Part shown: in pieces, positions 24,301 to 37,402 of the stretch
How positions within the stretch are numbered: the stretch's first letter is position 1
Layout: every line of letters begins with the position of its first letter
Assembly (NCBI GenBank): GCA_015680905.1
Contig: CM027385.1
Location: 81,427,501 to 81,491,500 of the forward strand
DNA length: 64,000 nucleotides
Source of the DNA: Coptis chinensis
Lineage: Eukaryota > Streptophyta > Magnoliopsida > Ranunculales > Ranunculaceae
Direction: 5' to 3'
Translations under genes and position numbers: made by a program
The notes under the pieces: generated by a model
Told to the model about the DNA's origin: nothing
Database searches by the model: none
The model's input: only the letters and a program-made list of their open reading frames with translations

Positions 24301-25070
24301 GTCCGATTCTTCTGAATCAGATGACAGCACAGTAGTAGGATCAAATAGTGGTACGGACTCTAATAATGCGTGGACATCCTTAATGTATGAGTCATCGTCA
24401 AACTCAGGATTATCAAAAGAAAGAAATTGGTGTACATCTTCTTCTGGAAAAGAGTTTGTGAAATAATCATGTGCTAGACTATCAACCAATCTAATCTGAC
24501 CCTCTATTATAGGATCGGAAAATTGTTTCATTAATTTGAACACGTTGAGTTCGACAGAAAGGTTCCTAAAAGACAATGTCATTGAACCGTCCCGACAATT
24601 TATTATGAGCTAAGCAGCGCCAGAGAAATGGACATCCTAAGATGATAGGAATGGAGTCACAGCCACTTCGTATCTAAAATGACGAAATCAACCGGGTAGT
24701 AAAAAAATCTTGACCTTGACTATGACGTTTTTTACTATGCCCTTTGGGTACTTGATGGAGCGATCCGCGAGTTGCAGAGTCATATTGGTTGGTTTTAATT
24801 CATGAAGACCTAACTGCTTAAATAAGTAGTTGGGAAGTAGGTTAACACTGGCGCCTAGGTCTAAAAAGTCGCGGTAGCGGCATACTTGTCACCCAACGCA
24901 TGGTACGGTTAATTCGACTTCGGTCTTTGTATTTAACCACACCATTGGAAGTAGTAATCGAGGGAAACTGCTCAGTGAGGAACGCTTGTTGAGGAACATT
25001 CGTACGTTGTTTGGTGGTGCACATGTCCTTCAAAAACTTGGCATGCTTGGGCAAATGCTTAAGCCGCATC
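21345..25070 (-). pseudogene. Element B pol region: protease, reverse transcriptase, RNase H, integrase (fossil)
   Basis: The RT core is recognised by FTCPFGTFVYRRMPFGLCNA and the catalytic EVFMDDFSIYG. RNase H is recognised by [17 protein letters not shown] and [20 protein letters not shown], and integrase by its HHCC zinc-binding region plus [10 protein letters not shown] and [14 protein letters not shown]. The segment near 21500-21690 ([20 protein letters not shown]) is the typical Athila integrase C-terminal end. No chromodomain follows. The region is broken and not expected to make a working polyprotein. Confidence 0.85.
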
Positions 25071-25399
25071 TAGAAAAGGTAAGTTTATGGTCAAATTTTT
25101 GAAGGTTTCACGGATCTCATCGAAATATTCGCCACGCTTTGTTCTTTGCCAAACGGGCGTGGAACGGAGCTTTTGGCGAATCGCGCGATAAGGATCGCTG
25201 GCGTCTTTCCCTGGGGACGGGTTGTGTAGAGTTGGAAGGAACAACTTCATCCGCTATAGGTTCGCGAGTTAGGAGTTGGAAGGGCGACGCCCCGTGGCTT
25301 CCGCCGATTCTTCGTCCGCATACGATATATGATTGTCAATGGTTCGCCGTAACAAAGAGTGGTAATGCCATTTACCTCTCCCGGGGCTTGGGTTACTAG

Positions 25400-26947
25400 A
25401 TCCCGTGCATTGTTGAAGTTCAAAGGCGGTGTTTGTAGCTTAGGGTTTGAACCGCTTGGCCGTGGAACACGCCTTTGACTTTTATCCCGAAAGCTAACAA
25501 ACCGCAGAGATCATTGATAGAAGCTAGGATTTGATTATGTTGATTCATGTATGTCGAAAAGTTTCACCGCTTTATCTACCGCGGATTGTACCAAATGAGC
25601 GAGCAAAGGAACTAGTTCACGGCTATTGTTTACGTTGATTTTGGTAGCCATATCCTTGATTGGCGGAACAAGGTCATGCGGTTGTTTTGGTATCCTATAT
25701 TTGCATTGTTGGGAAAATTACCTTGCCCTTTGCTGGAATTGCGGAGGATTTCCTTTGACGATAGGAATCAGAGTTCGCGGGTGGTCGATAGAGCATTATT
25801 GACACCCGGAGTTGCTTGTTGTTGGCCAGGGGGTGCCCAAGCCAAATTCGGATGTTGTCGCCAAGGTGTATTAGGGATGTTAAAAGCACAAGCCTCTTCA
25901 GAAGGTTGGGGAGGGCACTCGTATACCAAAGGACAATAAGAATCGGCGTGATCAGGACTTAAGCAAAAAGGACATGGGGAAGCGTTGGTAGCCATGACCT
26001 GTTTGGGTTTTTGATCATTTACTTGAACCGAAAGAGCATCGACCTTTTTGTTTAGGGACTCGATTAGAGTTTTTAATTCCGGATCGGGTTTAACCTCGAA
26101 CATAGACATAACTTTGGTAGGAGTGTCTTTAGAAGATCTGGAGGAATCAGTGTTTCCCCAATGGGTGCTTCGTGAAGCCTGTTTCTCAAGAAAAGTGTAT
26201 ACTTCAGTAGCACCTTTGTCCATGAAACAACCGCCATTCATAATATCTAATATTTCCTTTTGATGGTCAGAGAGACCATTAAAGAATGAACGGACTAATA
26301 CAAATGTGTCGAAGTTTATGATGGGGACATTCGAGAAGCATCGATCAAAATCGCTCCATGCTTCCGGGGTGGATTCCCGGGATGTTGGGCGAAAAAAATT
26401 GAATCTTCCAAGCATTTATGTAGTTTTCTTCCTGAAATTTTATCATGAAGGCTTGTACGAGCTTGGCCCATGTGTCAAGGGATTGTGGCACTTTGCTTGC
26501 GAGCCAAGCAGAAGCTTTATCAGCTAAAGTAAAGGGAAACAACCTAAGCAAAACTTGTTCATTAGTAACGGTCGGATGGCGAAATGTGGTGACTACTTGT
26601 TACATCCGACGAAGATGATTGTACGGTTTTTCATGGTCTAAACCATGGTAAACAGGTAACAAACCGAAAATATTTGGCGGAATGCGAAAATCACCTACAA
26701 TCGCATCGAGTTTAATGCAGGAAACAGGTCCTTCTTGTAAGGCAGTATAGAAATCCGAGAGGGGTTTCTCGATTGTGGGATTTTCCTGGGCCATAACTAA
26801 GGGAGATAATGGCAACGGAGATGTTTGACGAGGTTGGTTTACGGAGGAGGAACTATGTCTAGGAGATAGCATAAGCAGTTGTTTATTGTATTTATGACGA
26901 CGATATCTAAGTTCTAATTCCTTATGTTTACCAGACCGTAGTCTCAT
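25400..26947 (-). pseudogene. Element B gag region (fossil)
   Basis: The start MRLRSGKHKELELRYRRHK is basic. The gag core FPFTLADKASAWLASKVPQS is followed by the conserved DIMNGGCFMDKGATEVYTFL and a zinc-knuckle-like CPFCLSPDHADSYCPL. The same start recurs in element C at about 30208 (ATGAGATTAAGGTCCGG). This is the structural precursor for particle assembly. It is broken. Confidence 0.75.
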
Positions 26948-28173
26948 ACAAATACAAATTTTAATTCAAGGCTCATAAGGAACGAATTATGACTAGGGAT
27001 TTTAGAATTAAGGAAGGAGGGAGATGAAGCACGCCTTCCCCGAAATTGCTAACTCGAAAGGTAAGCTAGGATAACATGTGAATATTCCAAAGCCCGTGCC
27101 ACCCACCGAGAATCGAGGGAGGTTGTTCGTGCTAGCACGTTCCTTAATTAGGCAACCTCAATCTTTCAAGTTTCCTAGACACTGATGGAATAAGATGATA
27201 ATTTATGATGGTGTATTATGCGGGGTACTATTAAGATGATTAAGATGAAATTTTAATTATTAGGATTTTATTTTTATTTATTTATTTATTTATTTTTATT
27301 TTTTTTTTATTTATTTTTAGTTTACGTAATTAATGTATTATGGAGACGTGATTACGAAACATGCAATTAAAATGATAGATGCCAAAATAGAAACTAAGCA
27401 TACAATTAACACATGCTAGTTTTACACATGAAGTCTACACATGCAAATCTATATTACTTATACGTGCAACTATATGTGAGTTAGGAGAATGTCGAGAACG
27501 AACTCATGCAAATGAATACCGCATACGTGAATTGATGTAACATACACATACAAAAATATTCTAAGCAGGTGGTTTGAAACTCCGCATATATCCAAATATA
27601 TCCGAATCATGTCAATCGTGTTAACGTGAAGATGTAATGACGAACTACATTTACATGCAAAAAGTTCTCATGCCAACACACAAACATACGAGGTAAAACA
27701 TGTTATAGCAAATAATATTCTCGACAAAGTTTGAGGAGTTTAAGAGTTTGAAACCTAGCGTCCCGCGATTCCTTGTACAACGATCGAACTAACTCCCGAG
27801 CTCGTGAACTTACTGGAAAAACAGGACCAGAGAGTCCAAAAGAGTACTGAAAAGGAAAGTGGTATGTACCTGAAAACCGGAGTGTTGATACTCCGTGTTA
27901 GTCTGTGGCTTACTAATTTAGTCTCGTCCGAGACTCTTTTGTCTGCTCAAGATTTTCCGTTCCTACTTTAATACTTAGATCGTAAGTAATGAAAATAGAC
28001 AAGACTTGGTTCACGATATTTGTTAGTAGAAAAGTTAGGGCAAACAGCTACGCGTAACACGTTAGTATCGTAAAAAAAATGGAAATTAAAAAATGAGGAG
28101 GTAGGGAGGGGTTTATGTTTATGTATTCCATTTATTACGTTAAGTCCAGAGTCCTTCGACGCGTGGCGCCATT

Positions 28174-29757
28174 TGATAAAAATGTTTATTCGTGTTTATT
28201 GGTTTTTCTTGGTTACTTAAACCGGTGGTCCACAAATCAAGTCCGAAGACCCAAGTCCAAAGTCCAAAGTCCAGTATAGTCGTCCGCTTTAGTCAAGTTA
28301 CCTTTACTCACGTGGGTTTGGTAGGATAGGTCGAAAGTAAGGGATCGCCCAAACCTCGTGGCTCGAAGGTTCACAACCGGAATTACAACTTTTGGTGAGT
28401 AGGATTTTAGGTTTTAGTTGGTTTAATTAAATTAACGGTAATGCAAATAATGTAAATTACTAACGGTGAATAAACAAAATAGAGAAACAGTGGAGAGAGT
28501 TAATCATACTCATGCAAGAATCATTTTTCAACAGTTTATATAACCACATCACTACATCTCTAATTCGCCTCGTGTTCGAGACGACGCCGAAAGTATTGAT
28601 CCCTAAGCAGTATGCCCACATCTCTCGAAATGCGATCGCACTAGCATAAGAAATTGAACTAATATTTCATCTTTGGAATATCATTTCAGCTCCTGGCTTG
28701 ATTCCACATCAGCTGGACAAATTGGAGAGTTGTCTGACACCATAGAGTTATTGTAGCGACACGAGACTCGTTCGAGCATCGCGATCTAAATTTGTAATGA
28801 TCTCTCGCCATTTTGAGGGCCGGATGTCTAATCTATGCCTAATTCCTAAGTAGTGATTCTAGAATATTAAGGAGTTAATCCAAATTCTCACACGAGCAGC
28901 ATAATCCTCCCCCTGAGGGGGGGATTAGCTCATGGTCATTGAAAGAATAATTAAACTTGTTGTATACATTAAATAAATAAATACATGACAGAAATTAAAC
29001 TTGACAAGAAATGACTTTTATTAAGAAGAAATGACTTACGATTTTTTAAGCCAATAAATGAAAAAGGCAGAATTTAAGTCTTCGATATGAAAACTAACTA
29101 ATCAAGCATATGCGGAGGCTAAAGCATGAAAATGCCGGGCGTCGAATAGTGAAAGCTACCCCCATATATATAAAGGAATGGCTCGTGAAGCTTTTAATTG
29201 ATTTTGTCCTTTTGTTGAATTATGAGATTCAAAACTTTGGAATACAAAGTTTTGGTTTTACCGATTTAGCTTTTGTCTTTTTTCCCATATCAAACCAAAT
29301 TTTGTTTTGGTTTTGTCTTGTAGCCCAATTCAATTTAAACTTTGAATTGGTACGTGTCTTCTCACATTGCAAGATGGCACAAATTTGTGACCATCTCTTG
29401 CCACCGCTATGATGATGACTCGTCATGCCTTTTGGACTCGCTGAGTGGGTCCAATTTAGTGTCCAAGCATGGGCGCCGATTTTGGCGTTTTATAATTTTT
29501 ACATGTCTTTTCGCGTGGGGTTAAAATTAAATACGGTCGCTCTGGCGGGTTCACTAGCCAACGCCGACATCTAGATTTATCGATGTGAGCTTCGGAAGTT
29601 TGCTACTTCTTTATATGTGGACCCGCTTACTTACCGGGTTTTGTTCTTTTGGAAACTTACCGGCTCTAAGTCGGGCTTTGTTGGAGGCTTCACTGTGGTT
29701 GAGTGGGAAACTTCAAATATTACGGTATTCTCGCGTACTTTGATGCATGTTTTATCA
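28174..29757 (-). repeat. 5' LTR of element B
   Basis: On the minus strand it begins TGATAAAACATG and ends CATTTTTATCA, two bases before the primer-binding site TGGCGCC. A TATA motif (TTTATATATATGG) lies near 29170, and the motif CATGAGCTAA near 28935. The same order, start / TATA-like / CATGAGCTAA / end, occurs in the LTR at 45567-47085 with similar spacing (about 820 and 840 bp from the start to CATGAGCTAA). No gene is inside. Confidence 0.6.
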
Positions 29758-30207
29758 TTATATTCATGTTAATCTGGAAACCCTCGCACGAAATTATAAT
29801 TATTACCGATTATTAAACATGATAAGCTTTGTATTTTAACCCTTGCATAAATCTTTAAAATTAAAAATAATAAAAATAAATTAATTAATTAATTAAATTA
29901 AATTAAATTAAATTAAATTGAAATTGATATCGCTTTTGATAAATTTTAATTCCATAAATCTTAATCATATTCCAATGGTGTCTCAGGAAACTTGAAAGAT
30001 TGAGGTTACTTAATTAACCGCTGCTTTGCACGGAAATCCTCCCTCATATCTCTCTTGTGACCCGCCGCCGATTTATGCACGATTCCTAGCTTCACTGCCA
30101 CGCTAGCGCAGCTTTTAGGCATATGTTGTTAAACTCTAATGCTTAAGATAATAATAAAATTCGAGTCCTACTAAATTCCTTCCGTAGTTAGATCTAATTT
30201 TATGCTT

Positions 30208-33200
30208 GCATGAGATTAAGGTCCGGTTCCACTAAAGAAATTGAACATACCTATCGCCTAAAAAAAATACGATAAGCAATCAAGTAAGTTCTCACCTAAA
30301 ATTGTTCTTCTTCTAATTACCTTCATCACAATCCTTCCGTCGCCATCAACTTCATTATTATGGTAGACAATCCTCCACTCAGCCAGAGAAGCCCCTCGGA
30401 CTTCTATATCTTTGCATTACAAGAAGGACCTTCTTCCCCATCAAACTTGAGGACATTGTCGGTGATTTTTGTATCCCACCAAACGTTTTCAGTTTGTTAC
30501 CTATATATCATGGTTTGGAGCACGAAAACCTTACAATCATCTTCATGAAGTTTCAATAAGTGGCAAACAACATTTCACCATCCAAAGAAGCCTCTAAGGA
30601 ACAACTCTTGCTTCGACCGCTTCCATTCACTTTTAGTAGAAAAAGGCCAATCGGCTAGCGGGACAACGGCCATGTCCATCGACACATGGAATAGACTAGT
30701 TCAAGCTTTCATGCTTCAGTTTTTACACTCTAAAAACAACCGAAATGCTTCGTAAAATTCAATTCTTTCGTCAAAATCCTTATAAATCCTTTACGTAGCA
30801 TGGAGTCGCTTTTGATCGATCTTCCGTTGGAATGTCCTCATCACCAACCGGAAAAAGTTGTCCTTGTTCGCTTCATTATTTAATGGTCTTTCTCGATCAT
30901 CAAAAAGAAACTCTTGATATAATGAACTACGGTTGCTTCATGGACAAAGGAGCTACCGGCTTATACTTTTCTTGAAAAACAAGTTTAAAAAGGTACACAT
31001 CGGGTAACACCGAAGTCGCCGGTCATCAAAGGACAATGTTATAAAGGCCACATCTATTTTTGAGGTAAAACCCGATCCCTAAATAAAAAATTTGATAATC
31101 CCTAACTAAAAAGTAGATGCCCTTGCGCTCAAGTAAACGATCAACTACCAAAACCGATTCATGAACTTGACACCGCCCAGGTCCTTTGTCTTAGTCCTCG
31201 AACATCCCCGATGCATATTGTCCCTTTGTTATATGCTTCCCTACTCAACAATCGGAGGAGGCATGTGCATTCAACATTCCCCAATGCACCGTGGAGACAA
31301 CATTCAAATTTCACTTGGCCAAAATAACCAACAAATGGGGCTCCTCCGTGTTTCGCTTAATCCACCCGCTCGACCTACCAACAATTTTATTCCACCACCG
31401 CCAAGGAAATAATCAACAATACCAACAAGGTCAATTTCAAAATAATTCCAATGCTAACTATCAAACCAACCGCAGCCTTGTTCCAAAATAATCCAGATCC
31501 TAACTATAATCAACAACTTCTCAAGAATAATCGTGAACTACTACCGCTTTAATAACCCGCTTTACAACCCGCTTTTCGATAGACAAACGACTTTCTTAGC
31601 TTACATGAACCAACAAATACAAATTTTAACGCTATCCAACAATCACTTCAACAATTGGCGCAAGAAAAGAGTCGAAAGGCGCGGTTTCCCGCACAAGCGG
31701 TTCAAACCCTAAACTAGCAACCACGACCTTTGAACTCACCAATGCCCCTCGGTACAAGCACCCCCAACCAAGGTGAGGTTCATGCAATCACTACTCTACG
31801 ATCCGAAAAAGCAGACAATCGATCGTGATGCCGATGATCAACCAAAGGAAAAGAGGGTTCTAAGGAATCTATTTCTAATAATGAACCTCACGGAAGATTC
31901 CACAGATCCAACAAAGTCAACACCTCCGAATGTAGGGAAAAAGCAAGTAGACCCCTTTGCCAAATTCAGCCTAAGGCACCGCTTTCCTGACGCTTTAAAA
32001 GAATAAACCGATGACAATTTTGCTGAAATTCGAGACTTTTCAAAATTTAACAATCAACTTACCTTTTCTCGATGCCTTAAAACTATTACCAAAACATGCA
32101 AAATTTCTGAAAGATATGTGCACCACAAAAAGGAGAACTAATGTTCCTCAACAAGCGTTCCTCACTGAACAGTTTCCCTCCATCACCGAACACAATGGTA
32201 TAGTAAAATACAAGGACCCTGATAGACCAACGGTTCCATGCACCTTAGGTGACAAATACACGGCTACTGCACTACTAGACCTAGGAGCTAGTGTGAACTT
32301 ACTTCCATATTATTTATTTAAACAACTAGGTCTTCATGAGCTCAAACCTACCACCATGACTCTATAGTTAGTTGATCGTTCCATAAAGTATCCAAAAGGA
32401 ATTGTGGAAAACGTCCTTGTAAAAGTCCAAGATTTCTTCTATCCTGTAGACTTTGTTATTTTGGATACGAAGTTGCATGTGATTCCATTCCTATCATCTT
32501 AGGGCGTCCGTTCTCGCCATCGCTAATGCTCTTATTAACCGTAGAGATGGTTCCATGACCATGTCCTTCGAAATCTTTCGGTCGAGGTGAATGTGTTCAA
32601 GTTGATGAAACAACTTCTAGAGCCTGACATTGATGGTGAGGTCAACAGGGTTGACAGCATTCCGCAAGAGTATTTCACAAACTCTTTTCCCTCAAGATGA
32701 AGTGTACCAATTTCTTTCCTTTATCGAATCTGAGTTTGAGGGGCGATGATTATACACAAGAAGTAAATGAGTTATTAGAGTCAATTACCATTATTTGACC
32801 CTACCGGCAGATGATGTCAAGTAACTTGGATGATCATTAATCTGTTTCTTGCATGGATGATGACCTTCCTCAAGAATCTTTAATACCCACTCCATGCCCC
32901 GATTTAAAACCTCTTCCTTCGGAATTAAAATACGTACAGCTTGATGCCGATGGTCGTCACCCAGTTATTATTTCTTCACAATTGACTGACGATCAGGAAG
33001 CTCGTTTAATTAATGTCATTCAACAACATCGTTCTGCTATTGGATGGTCCCTCGATGACATTAAAGGCATTGAACCTAATGTGTGCACCCATCGCATACA
33101 CCTGGAAGAAAATGCTAAGACGTCGCGTGAACCACAGCGTCGCCTAAACCCTACCATGAAAGATGTAGTCCGAGAGGAAGTGTTAAAATTACTAGATGCA

Positions 33201-35760
33201 GGTATTATTTACCCTATCTCTGATAGTGTTTGGGTGAGTCCCGGTACATGGTTCCAAAGAAATCTGGCATTACAGTTAATGTGAAATGATAAAGATGAAT
33301 GCATTTCCGCCAGATCCCAAAGAAATGGCTTAATATGCATTGACTATCGCGAAACTTAATGTCGCCACTCGTAAGGATCACTTTCCACTTCCATTCATCG
33401 ATCGATGCTCGAACGCTTAGCCGGTCATGCCTATTACTACTTTCTTGATGGTTATTCAGGTTATTTTCGATAGTCATAGACCCTACCGATCAAGAAAAGA
33501 CAACGCTCACCGGCCCATTTGGTACATTTGCATATAGATGAATGCCTTTCGGCCTTTGCAATGCACCGTACTTTCCAACGCCGTGATGCTTCATATTTTC
33601 GATGATATGGTTGAACGGTTTATGGAAGTATTCATGGACGACTTCTCAATTTATGGAGATTCTTTTCGATAGTCGTCTATCAAATCTTGAAAAGGTCTTT
33701 ACACGCCAGAAGAGAAAACCTTGTTCTTAATTGGGAAAAATGTCATTTCATGGTTACTAAAGGAATAGTTTTAGGACACATCGTTTCAAAGGACGGAATC
33801 GAAGTCGACAAAGCTAAGATAGAAAAAATTGCTTCACTTCCTATACCAAAAACAGTTCGAGACATTCGTGCATTCTTAAGACACGCAGGTTTCTATAGGA
33901 GATTTATTCAAGATTTCTCAAAGGTTGCTAGACCTTTAACCAATCTCCTGCTTAAAGATGCCGCTTTTGATTTCAGTTTCAGTTGCAAACAAGCCTTTGA
34001 GATATTAAAAACCGCATTAACTACCGCTCCCATAATTCAACCACGATTGGTCTAAACCTTTTGAATTAATGTGTGGACGCGAGCTTAATTATGCTATTGA
34101 GCTGCATTAGGGCAACGCCGAAGATAAGCCAGTTGTCATTTACTATCGCGAGTAAAACCCTTAATGAAGCTCAACGTAACTATACCACCACTGAGAAAGA
34201 GTTTCTCGCCATTGTATATGCGTTGGATAAGTTTTGTCCGTACCTAGTGGGTTCTCCAACTATTGTCTACACTGACCATGCGGCACTTCGTTATCTATTA
34301 GCGAAAAAAGATGCAAAACAAAGGTTGATCCGATGGATTCTCCTTTTGCAAGAGTTTACTCTCGAAATTAAAGATAAAAAGGTTAGAAAATGTGGTTGCG
34401 CACCATTTATCAAGACTTGTCAGTGATGTTGATACTGATACCGAACCTATCTGTGATTCCTTTCTGGATGAACACTTGTACTCTATTTTTTCGTCCCCTT
34501 GGTATGCCGACATAGTAAATTACTTAGTTACCGAGGAAGTCCCTTTATCTTGGTCTCGTAATGACCGGAAAAAGTTTTATCCACCGCGGAAATTCTATTT
34601 CGGGATGATCCCTACCTCTTCAAGTATTGTTCGGACCAACTAATCCGCCGTTGCATTCCCCGGACCGGGAACACAACGATGTGTTATCCTTCGCCATGAA
34701 CAATCTTGTGGTGGTCATTTTAGTGGTAAGAAAACTGCGGCCAAGGTTCTACAATGTGGTTTTATTGGCCAACACCGTTTAGAGATGCACATGAGCATTG
34801 CAAAGCATCTGCAATCACCGGCCATGCCCTTAGGTCGCATTACTCAACGCTTTGATATATGATGCCCCATTTAAATCCCATTCTAATTGTGGAAATCTTT
34901 GATGTATGGGGCATCAACTTCATGGGTCCATTTCCAAATTCTCATGGCTTCCTATACATACTTTCCAATAGCGACTTGACTATGTGTCAAAATGGATTGA
35001 GGCATTGGCATGTCGTGCTAACGATCATAAAACGGTCGTTTTGTTCATAAAAGAAAATATTTTCTCTCGATTTGGTGTTCCAAAAGCTATAATTAGTGAC
35101 GGGGAAAACATTTCTGCAATAAAATTTTTGAATCATTAGTAAAGAAATATGGAGTCACGCACAAAGTGGCAACTCCGTATCATCCTCAAACCAGTGGTCA
35201 AGTAGAAGTCTCTAATCGAGAAATCAAATCCATTTTGGAAAAAACTGTCAATCCATCTAGGAAAGACTGGTCTCTACGATTATCTGATGCCTTGTGGGCA
35301 TACAGAACAGCTTTTAAGACACCTATAGGGATGTCTCCGTGATCGCCTCGTTTTGAAAACCTTGTCATCTGCCGATTGAACTTGAGCACCGTGCTTCTAT
35401 GGGCCATTAAAAGCCCCAATTATAACTCTAACGTGGCGGCTTAAAAGAGAAAATTGCAGTTAAATGAGCTTGAGGAAATTCGAGTGATGCCTATGATCTC
35501 TCAAATCCTATAAAGCCAACATGAAAAGAGTGCATGACAAGCACATATTGAGAAAAGAATTCAAAGTCGGTCAAAAAGTTTTGATGTACAACTCAAGATT
35601 ACACATTTTTCCGGAAAATTAAAAACTTCGATGGTCCGGGTCCTTTCATCGCTCTCATTGTCACCCCTATGGGGCTATCTTTGTGAAAAAACGTAAATGA
35701 TGGTAGCGAATTTCAAGTAAATGGCCAGCCTTTAAACATTATCATGAGTTGCGCTCTCCG
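30208..35760 (+). pseudogene. Element C gag-pol region (fossil)
   Basis: Landmarks in order: gag start like that of B; protease-side LDLGASVNLLPYYLFKQLGL near 32280; RT-side RSAIGWSLDDIKGIEPNVCT near 33040 and EVFMDDFSIYGD near 33630; KDGIEVDKAKIEKIASLPIP near 33790; RNase [21 protein letters not shown] near 34270; integrase [18 protein letters not shown] near 34900 and [17 protein letters not shown] near 35180. All have close counterparts in element B. Extensively broken. Confidence 0.8.
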
Positions 35761-36304
35761 GATGTCGAAGAGACTCTTCTCAATGATCCAAATCTACCGC
35801 AGACTAATAGATTCGCTGGTGTACTTCTTTCCATGTATTTAAACAGGAAAAGTATGCCATTAGGGTAGCCGGGCCCTCTTCTATTTTCTTTTCTAAAAAT
35901 CCCTAGAGTGTGTGGTTGCAAGGGCCGGAACCTTAGTCCACAAAACTCTACTTCAGAACTGAGTATAAATGTCTTCTGATAATCGAGCAAACGTGCCTCC
36001 TGGAAAATAATGGGTACCAAAAATTTCAAATCCTTCTTTTTCTTCCCTTTTCTATTCTCTTCCTCGCGAACTCCAACTCATCATTTGGTGTAAATCTCAC
36101 CCATCTCGAATTGGTAATGGTCGTAGTACTTTTGCTCGAAAAAGCGACGCGAAAAAGGATGGGGTGGTGTATGAACCAAAACTCCTTTCTGTCCAGGTCT
36201 TGATCTTCTATCCGAGATGAGCCGGTATAAGGTATATTATTGTCTGACACCAGCTCAACAGGATAAACTTCGTCGTCGTCCCGTTATTCCCACAGGTTGG
36301 GAAT

Positions 36305-36508
36305 CGTCTTGAGGATCTGACGTTAAAAGACTCACATTCGTCTTGAGGATCTGACGTTAAAAGACTCACATTCGTCTTGAGAATCTGACGTTAAAAGACT
36401 CACATTCGTCTTGAGGATCTGACGTTAAAAGACTCACATTCGTCTTGAGGATCTGACGTTAAAAGACTCACATTCGTCTTGAAGATCTGACGTAAAAAGA
36501 CTCAACAT
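36305..36508 (+). repeat. 34-bp minisatellite in element C, six copies
   Basis: Unit CGTCTTGAGGATCTGACGTT plus AAAAGACTCACATT, starting at about 36305, 36339, 36373, 36407, 36441 and 36475. The first five are nearly identical and the last has diverged. Element B carries two copies at the equivalent place (minus strand, about 20777-20845) and element A one (about 6160-6190). An ATT-trinucleotide run follows at about 36519-36561. Confidence 0.9.
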
Positions 36509-36519
36509 GTATATACTCG

Positions 36520-36561
<42 letters not shown>

Positions 36562-37402
36562 GCACCCAGCATGGTGCCCAAAGAGAGTCGTGATATGCAC
36601 CATCGGACATTTCCTTGTTAAATGACGGGCAATGGATTCCACCGTGCCAACCCGGATCGCTTTCTATGTGGATTTTTTTAGGCGGTTTGAGGCTATACCA
36701 TATGTACTAAGGGTAATATTATTATTAGACCATTGCACATTGGTCGTGGATGGTACCGCCCCGAACCCCTAGCCCCCAAAACATAAAGGTTAAGCCACAA
36801 CCGGCTGGATTGGGTTAAGCCGAGCCGACATGAAAGTTGTCCGAAAGTAAAGCTGTTGTGATGTGTTGTTTTATTTGGACTTCCGGTGTTGTTGACACGC
36901 TCTTCTCGACTTGTACATTTGTATATAAAAGTGTAAATAAATAAAAACCAAAGTTAAAAAATAAAAATAAAAATAAAAAAAAAAAATGTTTGAATGTGAT
37001 TTTTTTCATATTCTAGTGGATGGCATTTTTAATGCCGATCGTTTTGATATCTCATCCGTTCAATTTGGAGTTGAAACGAATCGAATTTCCACGTTTAAAA
37101 TTTCGAAACATTTCGGGACATAAAAGGAATTTCTGATATTCATTTGGGCTTGGGCCAAAATTTTGACCCGACCCAAAAATAAAAAATCTGGGTACAAAGC
37201 CCACGCGCGAGGCACCCACGCGTCCACCCCTCTCATTTCTTCTTCCACAAAAATCGGATCTTGGTCCCCCCACACATCACTTTCGCTGACGAAAGCGGTG
37301 TGAATTGACCACCCAAGACGCCGGCCAAAGTACACCAAACTCAACCCCCTTCCTCCAGCACCATCTCCTCCACCTACTCTTGCTATTTGCACCCTCAAAA
37401 GA

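Larger units (their letters stand above)
20600..29757 (-). mobile_element. Athila-type Ty3/gypsy retrotransposon B (5' LTR, leader, gag, pol; 3' end missing)
   Basis: Reading right to left: 5' LTR (28174-29757), primer-binding site (about 28153-28171, TGGCGCCACGCG), leader to 26948, gag (about 25400-26947), protease region (about 24600-25070), reverse transcriptase (about 23450-24300), RNase H (about 22640-23170), integrase (about 21345-22500) and part of the post-integrase region (to about 20600). Domain order with integrase last, and gag and RT sequence, place it in the Athila lineage. No matching 3' LTR is visible. It is a fossil with several breaks, but the best preserved of the Athilas here, so it is probably the youngest. 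Its LTR directly abuts the leader of element C, suggesting B inserted into C. Confidence 0.85.

Noticed and set aside
25139-25399. Plus-strand frame in element B between gag and pol
   Set aside because: Antisense to the gag-pol linker; no recognisable protein features.
29155-29180. Plus-strand TATA box as a host promoter
   Set aside because: The motif lies within the LTR of element B, and the following frames are LTR sequence without a gene match.
36305-36508. CRISPR-like array
   Set aside because: The 34-bp units are contiguous with no unique spacers and lie in a plant retrotransposon; it is a minisatellite.
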